DNA of 38,511 nt from a virus, in IMG/VR virus record IMGVR_UViG_3300043446_001168, positions 1 through 38,511 of that record; one strand, 5' to 3'. A model generated the notes under the pieces. It worked only from the letters and a program-made list of their open reading frames with translations, had not been told where the DNA came from and made no database searches. Both the position numbers and the translations under genes were made by a program. Shown here piece after piece: positions 23,213 to 27,456 of this stretch (positions within the stretch are counted from its first letter, which is position 1; every line of letters begins with the position of its first letter).

Positions 23213-23237
23213 AAAAGGGGCCCCGATGAGGGGCCCC
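23211..23237 (-). terminator. Terminator of the leftward accessory operon
   Basis: GGGGCCCC (23217-23224) and GGGGCCCC (23230-23237) form an 8-bp hairpin with a GATGA loop. On the leftward strand it is followed by TTTTTT (23216-23211), making a proper terminator for the operon ending at 23257. Rightward it lacks a T-run and can at most slow transcription leaving the primase gene. Confidence 0.7.
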
Positions 23238-23256
23238 AACTAGGAGGAGACAACTG

Positions 23257-23319
23257 CTAAAGACCGAGCAAAACGGCCAAGAGCCCCGCCAGTATAGCGG
23301 CAATCAGCGCGGCGAGCAT
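23257..23319 (-). CDS. Possible 20-residue membrane micropeptide
   Basis: ATG at 23319 with GAGG 8 bases before it opens a 20-residue frame, MLAALIAAILAGLLAVLLGL, which is one uninterrupted membrane helix, then TAG. It overlaps the end of the proline-rich micro-gene in another frame and is the last frame before the terminator. A membrane peptide of this type could be toxic or regulatory, or could be a chance result of GC-rich DNA. Confidence 0.35.
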   Translation of the reverse strand: MLAALIAAILAGLLAVLLGL

Positions 23320-23408
23320 AGAGGCGCCTCGTCTGCGTCGGATGGGTAGCGCGGCCCCTTGGGCTCGCGGTAGGGTGGCAGGGGAAAGGGTGGAAATGGC
23401 CAGGTCAT
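23304..23408 (-). CDS. Proline-rich micro-protein (hypothetical)
   Basis: A 34-residue frame starting at ATG 23408, which overlaps the stop of the upstream gene (ATGA). The sequence starts MTWPFPPFPLPPYREPKGPR and ends acidic. The coupling and the composition, with no resemblance to the other frames, support translation. Function unknown. Confidence 0.45.
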   Translation of the reverse strand: MTWPFPPFPLPPYREPKGPRYPSDADEAPLCSPR

Positions 23409-23731
23409 AGCTCGTCGTCCCCCTGCAAAATTTTGCACTCGAGGTCGTCGATCAACTCATGGGGCAGCATGGGCATGATGTCGACGTCGCGCACGTAGAC
23501 GTTGACGAGGGTAACGCTCGCCGGATAATCGGGTTCCAGTTTCATGCCTGAAATGGGCTCACGTGACCCGATCTCCTCGGGTTCAAATTCAAAGTAACAG
23601 AGCAGCTGCACGCCCTTATGGTCTAGCCACGTGCTGTGCAGCCCCATGGGCAGGGGTGGCGCGGCCAGGAAGGGTACCGGCTGCATGGCCTTGGCCAACT
23701 CGTCAAAAAATAGGTTTTTAATGTGGCTCAT
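23405..23731 (-). CDS. Accessory protein (hypothetical)
   Basis: A 108-residue protein: MSHIKNLFFDELAKAMQPVP, then STWLDHKGVQLLCYFEFEPE, then SVTLVNVYVRDVDIMPMLPH and an acidic end. The mix of beta strands after an N-terminal helix suggests a small globular fold. It is coupled on both sides by ATGA. No family recognised. Confidence 0.58.
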   Translation of the reverse strand: MSHIKNLFFDELAKAMQPVPFLAAPPLPMGLHSTWLDHKGVQLLCYFEFEPEEIGSREPISGMKLEPDYPASVTLVNVYVRDVDIMPMLPHELIDDLECKILQGDDEL

Positions 23732-24051
23732 GTCGTCACCCTCCGCGCTTCCTGACGTCCCTGGTCGAATAGGCGTCGGCCCTCCGCATGGTCGTCTAGG
23801 TGTTCACTTTCCAGCAGCAGGCGCAGGCGTTGGGCCTGGGCGATGGCGTCGTTAGGTGTGCTGGCGCGCTCGAATTTATACCCGGCGCGGATATAGTCGT
23901 TTTCTGGGTGTTTCATATTAAAACCTTTTTTTTCGTTTTGAATTTCATTTCTAATGCTTTGAATTGCAGGCAACACATCAGACGTTATGCAATCCAATTT
24001 CCACGCTTTTTCAATTGTTGCCAATGCTGTTTCCAATTTTTCAATATTCAT
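23728..24051 (-). CDS. Accessory protein (hypothetical)
   Basis: A 107-residue protein in two parts. Residues 1-45 form a helix (MNIEKLETALATIEKAWKLD) and are AT-rich. Residues 46-107 (MKHPENDYIRAGYKFERAST onward) are GC-rich, with a helix containing IAQAQRLRLLLESEHLDDHA. An internal ATG at 23916 could start the second part separately. The change in composition at that point suggests a fusion of two small genes. ATGA overlaps lie at both ends. Confidence 0.58.
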   Translation of the reverse strand: MNIEKLETALATIEKAWKLDCITSDVLPAIQSIRNEIQNEKKGFNMKHPENDYIRAGYKFERASTPNDAIAQAQRLRLLLESEHLDDHAEGRRLFDQGRQEARRVTT

Positions 24052-24359
24052 CTTAAAAATTCCTTTTTCATAATTGCTTTTTGCACCACAGGGTCTGCCA
24101 ATTTCCTAGCAACCCTTTCCCTTGATTCTGCCCTGAGTGCTTCATAGTGGCGCAGAGCACTGTGCAAACATAGCGCGAGGGTTTTACCTATCGCAATGGG
24201 TTCCAATGCTCGGGGTTTCCATGCCCTCCAGATGCCACCTCCCGGCAATTGGGAAAAGTGAACCATGTATTCGGGGCCAAAACAGGCAACCCACACATCA
24301 GACCTAGACCGATAGATTAGGTCTATTCCATGCAGCTTGATTGTTTCCCCTTGGCTCAT
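24048..24359 (-). CDS. Accessory protein (hypothetical)
   Basis: 103 residues from ATG 24359, overlapping the previous stop. MSQGETIKLHGIDLIYRSRS and VACFGPEYMVHFSQLPGGGI form a beta sheet, followed by a helix IGKTLALCLHSALRHYEALR and a basic C-terminus. An upstream extension to 24416 exists but lies within the preceding small gene. Function unknown. Confidence 0.58.
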   Translation of the reverse strand: MSQGETIKLHGIDLIYRSRSDVWVACFGPEYMVHFSQLPGGGIWRAWKPRALEPIAIGKTLALCLHSALRHYEALRAESRERVARKLADPVVQKAIMKKEFLR

Positions 24360-24529
24360 GGTCTGCCGTCCCTTCCAACCCAACCCATGCCAACATAGTC
24401 GCTTGGGTCTTCCCATTCATCCGGGGCGGGTTCTGGTTTAGGCAGGGAACTTAGCAATGCATCTAGTGCATTCACCTCCTCCATAAACTTGGTTAGTTCT
24501 TCCGGGGTCATGTTGTCTTTGTATTTCAT
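24356..24529 (-). CDS. Small acidic protein (hypothetical)
   Basis: A 57-residue gene that falls below usual size limits. It starts at ATG 24529, which overlaps the stop of the upstream gene, and its own stop overlaps the next ATG. MKYKDNMTPEELTKFMEEVN is followed by a Pro/Glu/Asp-rich linker and a Gly-Trp end (YVGMGWVGRDGRP). Two exact ATGA junctions and the lack of stops make a real gene likely. Confidence 0.6.
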   Translation of the reverse strand: MKYKDNMTPEELTKFMEEVNALDALLSSLPKPEPAPDEWEDPSDYVGMGWVGRDGRP

Positions 24530-24861
24530 GGCTCAATTTCCTCCGTCACTTCGGGGATGGTGGGGTCGATTTGGGGTGGGGTTCGATTCAATTCCGGGGC
24601 TATATCCAATGGCGCCAGATGCAATCGCGCATGGTTTAGCGCGATATAGGCCGTCACATAGTCCGACGTCAGCATACAGGCCGGGTTGAATTTCGGATAG
24701 TCGCGTTTGCTGCTATCGTGCTTGGGGTTACCCTTGGGCCTGGCCAGTTTGGGCCCTTTGCGACCCTTGGATTTGTCGATGATGGCCAGCAGGGCGCGCG
24801 TCGGTTCGGCATTCTCCGGCAGCAGGGTAAACGTGGCCGTTTTGTGTGTCAGTGTGATCAT
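24526..24861 (-). CDS. Accessory protein (hypothetical)
   Basis: 111 residues from ATG 24861 with GGAG 10 bases upstream; the longer open frame to 25131 runs through two other small genes and is not used. The N-terminus MITLTHKTATFTLLPENAEP is beta-like, then comes a Lys/Pro/Gly-rich basic stretch (KGRKGPKLARPKGNPKHDSS, possibly DNA- or RNA-binding), then helices ending in acidic EVTEEIEP. Unknown family. Confidence 0.58.
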   Translation of the reverse strand: MITLTHKTATFTLLPENAEPTRALLAIIDKSKGRKGPKLARPKGNPKHDSSKRDYPKFNPACMLTSDYVTAYIALNHARLHLAPLDIAPELNRTPPQIDPTIPEVTEEIEP

Positions 24862-24863
24862 GG

Positions 24864-25001
24864 TTACATTCTCCAAAGGTAAATAAACATCGGCAGTCCG
24901 AACAGCAGCGCGCACAGCAGCACGCCTAGAAAATCGACGGCCGCGCGCCGGCGCCGATCGACCCGTTCGGCCATGTAGGGGTGTTGACGATGCTGGCTCA
25001 T
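24864..25001 (-). CDS. Small single-pass membrane protein
   Basis: A 45-residue frame below usual size limits. ATG at 25001 overlaps the preceding stop (ATGA). A basic N-terminal half (ERVDRRRRA) precedes one hydrophobic helix (AVDFLGVLLCALLFGLPMFI). The positive-inside rule places the N-terminus in the cytoplasm. It could act at the host membrane, for example in superinfection exclusion or lysis control, but this is only inference. Confidence 0.55.
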   Translation of the reverse strand: MSQHRQHPYMAERVDRRRRAAVDFLGVLLCALLFGLPMFIYLWRM

Positions 25002-25138
25002 GATGTGAGCCCCGATACCCTAAAGCATTTGCCGTCGCGCATGCGCTCGACGTCAATCGTGTAGCGGCCATGCCTGGCCAGCACGCGACAGCGCTCCGGC
25101 CGGCCAAATATTTCGACAATGATGATTTCACGCTTCAT
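24998..25138 (-). CDS. Small basic protein (hypothetical)
   Basis: 46 residues from ATG 25138 with GGGGA 6 bases upstream: MKREIIIVEIFGRPERCRVL, then ARHGRYTIDVERMRDGKCFR. Alternating strands and strong positive charge suggest a small beta protein binding nucleic acid. It is followed by the membrane protein gene with an ATGA overlap. Confidence 0.52.
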   Translation of the reverse strand: MKREIIIVEIFGRPERCRVLARHGRYTIDVERMRDGKCFRVSGLTS

Positions 25139-25203
25139 TTGTTTTCCCCTAGTATCGGGCGGGATTGCCCGCGTGTGGCCACAGCATGGCCACACACTGA
25201 CAA

Positions 25204-25971
25204 TCAGGCCGCGGCCAGTTTAATAACCCGGCGCTGGTGGCCGCTCGCATGGTCCGCAATGACAATATCGCGCGCGTTTATGCTGGTGCCACTGCATAGG
25301 GTGCATTTCGCGCATGTGGCGCGCTGGCCGGCTTCGCGACTGGCCGGACATGTGGTCTCATTGGCTTGTCGGTCGACGCCAATGGATACCCTGAACACCC
25401 GCATGCCGAATAGGTTAGCTTTAGCAGCTTCGTCGATATTGTCGGCACTGGCCATGACCAGTGGGGCCCAGGCCGCGTGGTCAAAATCGGCGCGCTGCCA
25501 TTGGTGCGTGTACCCGCGATGGCCGGCCGCGAATCGGGTAATTTGGGTCCACATGCGCACCGGCGCCGCGAATGGATCGCCATATGTGCCCAGGCGAACG
25601 ATTTTTCCGGCCAGGGCGCGTGCGATGGTGGCCGCGTCGGCGCGCTCATAACGGCCGCGTCGGTATGCTTCATAAACCGATCGGACCGATCGGCCGACGT
25701 TGACATAGCACGGCGCGTCGGTGCTGGCGCCGGTTTTGATCAAATACGGCCGATGCGGACACTGGCCACAAATGGACACATCGGCGCCAGTGTTCAGCGC
25801 GTCAACCGGCGCGACGTCGGATCGGATGATAAACGTCTGGACAATGGCGCCGGTTTTCTCATTGTCGGACGCGTCGTCGATTTTGTTGACAATGACGACA
25901 ATGGGCGCGCCGTCGATCAGGGACGGGCCCTCATATGCGATATAGCCCAGGGGTTTTGCGGTTTTGCTCAT
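25204..25971 (-). CDS. Cysteine-rich conserved phage protein (DUF7227-like)
   Basis: The 255-residue protein contains PSLIDGAPIVVIVNKIDDAS, VQTFIIRSDVAPVDALNTGA, then a cysteine set CGQCPHR (68-73) and CYVNV (88), VRLGTYGDPFAAP, YTHQWQ and a second set CPASREAG (208) to CAKCTLCSG (220-227). I recognise this order from a widespread phage protein of unknown function, probably DUF7227. Seven ordered cysteines with Gly/Asp/Pro and His motifs suggest a metal-binding enzyme, but no known catalytic family is certain. A weak AGG precedes the ATG. It is the largest protein of its operon. Confidence 0.7.
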   Translation of the reverse strand: MSKTAKPLGYIAYEGPSLIDGAPIVVIVNKIDDASDNEKTGAIVQTFIIRSDVAPVDALNTGADVSICGQCPHRPYLIKTGASTDAPCYVNVGRSVRSVYEAYRRGRYERADAATIARALAGKIVRLGTYGDPFAAPVRMWTQITRFAAGHRGYTHQWQRADFDHAAWAPLVMASADNIDEAAKANLFGMRVFRVSIGVDRQANETTCPASREAGQRATCAKCTLCSGTSINARDIVIADHASGHQRRVIKLAAA

Positions 25972-26001
25972 TTGTTGGACCTTAGTTGATTTATTGATAT
26001 T

Positions 26002-26021
26002 GGCCGGCGCGCTGGCCGGCC
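26002..26021 (-). promoter_or_regulatory. GC-rich hairpin between two leftward genes
   Basis: GGCCGGC (26002-26008) pairs with GCCGGCC (26015-26021) with a six-base loop. It lies between the first two genes of the accessory operon. No T-run follows on the leftward strand, so an mRNA-processing or stability element is likelier than a terminator. Confidence 0.35.
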
Positions 26022-26028
26022 GGATTGA

Positions 26029-26253
26029 TTACTTGGTGATTAGGTCGTCGAGGCGGTCGTACCCTGCGACGCGCTGGGCGCGGTCGTCAGACGCGATCAG
26101 CTTCGCGCAGTTGCGCATTTCGGCGATGATGTAGACCAGGCCGCGCACGTTGGCGGCGTCGGTGGACTCGCGCGGCGCGAGCGCAGTCGTGACGGCTTGC
26201 AGCTTGGCGAGGGTGGCTTCAATGCTGGCGAGTTCTGAGTGAGTGAATTTCAT
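26029..26253 (-). CDS. First gene of the accessory operon (hypothetical)
   Basis: A 74-residue helical protein: MKFTHSELASIEATLAKLQA, then NVRGLVYIIAEMRNCAKLIA, then RAQRVAGYDRLDDLITK. AGGA lies 9 bases before the ATG. It is transcribed from the strong promoter just upstream and could be the regulator of that promoter or of the repeat array beyond it, but there is no helix-turn-helix I can point to. Confidence 0.6.
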   Translation of the reverse strand: MKFTHSELASIEATLAKLQAVTTALAPRESTDAANVRGLVYIIAEMRNCAKLIASDDRAQRVAGYDRLDDLITK

Positions 26254-26288
26254 GTCGTTTCATCCTAGTTTGTTGCTGAGCTCTATCG

Positions 26289-26306
26289 ACTCAGTGCACT
26301 CAGTGT
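26289..26306. promoter_or_regulatory. Operator-like tandem 9-bp repeat over the -10 box
   Basis: ACTCAGTGC and ACTCAGTGT stand head to tail (26289-26297, 26298-26306), covering the -10 box and start of the leftward promoter. They contain the palindrome AGTGCACT. A protein bound here would block transcription. Confidence 0.5.
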
Positions 26307-26330
26307 AAGACAATCCCTTGCACATGTCAA
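26302..26330 (-). promoter_or_regulatory. Strong leftward sigma70 promoter of the accessory operon
   Basis: Reading leftward, a perfect TTGACA (26330-26325), a 17-nt spacer and TACACT (26307-26302). Transcription would start near 26295, giving a leader of about 40 bases before the gene at 26253. It is one of the two best promoters in the window. Confidence 0.7.
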
Positions 26331-26340
26331 CAATTATTTT

Positions 26341-26357
26341 CTAGGGACAAACCCTAG
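26341..26357. promoter_or_regulatory. CTAGGG/CCCTAG dyad upstream of the leftward promoter
   Basis: Perfect 6-bp arms CTAGGG (26341-26346) and CCCTAG (26352-26357) with a five-base spacer, 11 bases upstream of the -35 box. The position suits an activator or repressor site. Confidence 0.4.
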
Positions 26358-26473
26358 GTTTTGGGTCATTGTGTGGGTCGTCATGGGTCGTCGCGTTTGG
26401 GTGCGTTTGACCCATGACGCGCTCGAGTGAAAATGAGGGTTTTGGGTCATTTGGGTCATTGATTGTTTACTAA

Positions 26474-26503
26474 TTGATTGAATGAAAATAGTAATACTAT
26501 AGT
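26474..26503 (+). promoter_or_regulatory. Possible rightward promoter inside the repeat array
   Basis: TTGATT (26474-26479), an 18-nt spacer and TATAGT (26498-26503) lie in an AT-rich segment directly after the repeat pair 26444/26453 and before the block at 26551. It would transcribe toward the terminase genes with a 450-base leader. Box quality is moderate. Confidence 0.35.
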
Positions 26504-26581
26504 GCTATTAGGGTTTACGAGCACGTCGACGGCCAGCGACTGAAAACCGATGGCCCAAATGACCCAAATGACCCATAAACC

Positions 26582-26595
26582 CCGAACCGGTTCGG
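26582..26595. repeat. 14-bp perfect palindrome, copy 1
   Basis: CCGAACCGGTTCGG is its own reverse complement. The same sequence recurs at 26660-26673, 78 bp away, in both cases just after a TGACCC pair and ATAAAC, so palindrome and repeats belong to a composite unit. Confidence 0.7.
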
Positions 26596-26610
26596 CGCGC
26601 GCCAGTGGCC

Positions 26611-26656
26611 ATGGGTCATTTGGGTCACTTGAAAACCGATGACCCAAATGACCCAT
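26611..26656. repeat. 17-bp perfect inverted repeat built from facing repeat pairs
   Basis: Bases 26611-26627 (ATGGGTCATTTGGGTCA) and 26640-26656 are exact reverse complements separated by 12 bases. A related cassette is at 26691-26738, again with a 12-base spacer ending GAAACCGA. The first could extrude as a hairpin or bind a protein dimer of dimers. Confidence 0.8.
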
Positions 26657-26659
26657 AAA

Positions 26660-26673
26660 CCGAACCGGTTCGG
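26660..26673. repeat. 14-bp perfect palindrome, copy 2
   Basis: Identical to 26582-26595. It is followed directly by GGCCGGCCGG palindromic sequence. Confidence 0.7.
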
Positions 26674-26890
26674 CCGGCCGGCCTGGCGCCGATGGGTCAA
26701 ATGGGTCAACGTGAAACCGATGACCCAAATGACCCATCGGCCATGGCCATGTGGCTGCGTGCTGGGTGCATTGGGTCGACCCAAATGACCCATGGCTTGG
26801 TGTCAGTTTTCGCGTAAGGGAATTCGGGTTTCAGATTTCGGCCCCCGGGTAGGGCCCTGAGGCCGGCCGGTCCGGCGGCGGAGGGGCTGC

Positions 26891-26920
26891 AAACAATTTA
26901 TTTTTATTTTTAATTTTTTC
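26891..26920. other. A/T tract, possible DNA-unwinding element
   Basis: 28 of 30 bases are A or T (mainly T on the plus strand) in an otherwise GC-rich region, about 100 bases from the last repeat and 43 bases before the terminase start. An A/T-rich tract next to iterons is the standard layout of a replication origin. A late-gene leader element is the alternative. Confidence 0.45.
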
Positions 26921-26962
26921 AGTTACCATCCGAATCACGCCATCGCGCGGCAAGGAGGAATC

Positions 26963-27436
26963 TTGTTCAAGTCAATACCGCTCACGTTGCGTGAAGTCAA
27001 AGCGACCGAAGCGACACTCACGCGCATTTACGACGCAGCCAAGATCGGACTGCGTGGTGACAATCTGGCGCTGGCCGCCGGCATGCGGCCTGAGGAGTAC
27101 CGGCGACTGACGCAGCTGGACGAGATCGCCGCGTTGGCCGAACTCAAGGGCCGCGCCGACGGCGAGTTCGAGATCAGCACCGAATTGCACAAGGCCGCCA
27201 TGTCTGGCGACGCCAAGGCAGCACTCGCCATCCTGCAAAACGTCCACGGCTGGGTGGCCAAGCAGGCCATCACGGTCGATGTCAACCAGTCGATCAGCAT
27301 CACGGCGGCGCTTGCCGAAGCGCAGAAACGCGTCCTGGACGTCATCGACGTTGAAGCCAAGACAAACCAACTGGAGAATGACCTTGACAATCCTGTACTT
27401 GAGCATCGTGTTGCTTCTAGCGCTGTGGGCGATTGA
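26963..27436 (+). CDS. Terminase small subunit (putative)
   Basis: The 157-residue protein lies directly before the large subunit. The first third has a helix-turn-helix-like segment (DNLALAAGMRPEEYRRLTQL), then a helix with GRADGEFEISTELHKAAMSG and DAKAALAILQNVHGWVAKQA, a pattern seen in many small terminases that bind the packaging site. The C-terminus is a helix with ALAEAQKRVLDVI. The start is TTG at 26963 behind a perfect AAGGAGGA; no ATG fits as well. A rare start codon plus an optimal ribosome site may set its ratio to the large subunit. Confidence 0.72.
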   Translation: MFKSIPLTLREVKATEATLTRIYDAAKIGLRGDNLALAAGMRPEEYRRLTQLDEIAALAELKGRADGEFEISTELHKAAMSGDAKAALAILQNVHGWVAKQAITVDVNQSISITAALAEAQKRVLDVIDVEAKTNQLENDLDNPVLEHRVASSAVGD

Positions 27437-27452
27437 CACGCTGTATAGGTAA
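27378..27452 (+). CDS. Possible 24-residue membrane micropeptide between terminase genes
   Basis: ATG at 27378 with GGAG 2-5 bases upstream opens MTLTILYLSIVLLLALWAID and a short basic end, then TAA four bases before the large-subunit ATG. It overlaps the 3' end of the small-subunit gene in another frame. It may be a membrane peptide, or a device that carries ribosomes to the large-subunit start. Confidence 0.3.
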   Translation: MTLTILYLSIVLLLALWAIDTLYR

Positions 27453-27456
27453 CCAG

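Larger units (their letters stand above)
26363..26793. repeat. Array of TGACCC/GGGTCA repeats (iteron-like)
   Basis: I count 15 exact copies. GGGTCA begins at 26363, 26444, 26453, 26613, 26622, 26694 and 26703; TGACCC begins at 26408, 26560, 26569, 26640, 26649, 26721, 26730 and 26786. Near copies are at 26375, 26385, 26551, 26773 and 26777. Most stand in pairs whose starts are exactly 9 bp apart, with AAA or TTT between them (TGACCCAAATGACCC). Repeated binding sites at this density are typical of iteron origins or of operators for a cooperative DNA-binding protein. Confidence 0.85.
26254..26962. other. 709-base noncoding control region
   Basis: This is the only stretch over 300 bases without a credible gene. 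It contains, left to right: the leader and promoter of the leftward operon, a CTAGGG/CCCTAG dyad, many TGACCC/GGGTCA repeats, an AT-rich promoter-like segment, two 14-bp palindromes, GC-rich palindromic stretches, and an almost pure A/T tract just before the terminase small subunit. The open frames found here are translations of the repeats. Candidate functions are replication origin, packaging site or regulatory hub. Confidence 0.75.

Noticed and set aside
26456-26793. Two overlapping minus-strand frames coding MGHLGHRF- and WVIWVIG-like repeats
   Set aside because: They are the 9-bp DNA repeats read in frame; both frames are open only because the period is a multiple of three. No ribosome site is seen.
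26363-26793. Possible CRISPR array
   Set aside because: Repeat units are 6-9 bp in both orientations without constant unique spacers; no cas genes other than a Cas4-like replication nuclease are present.
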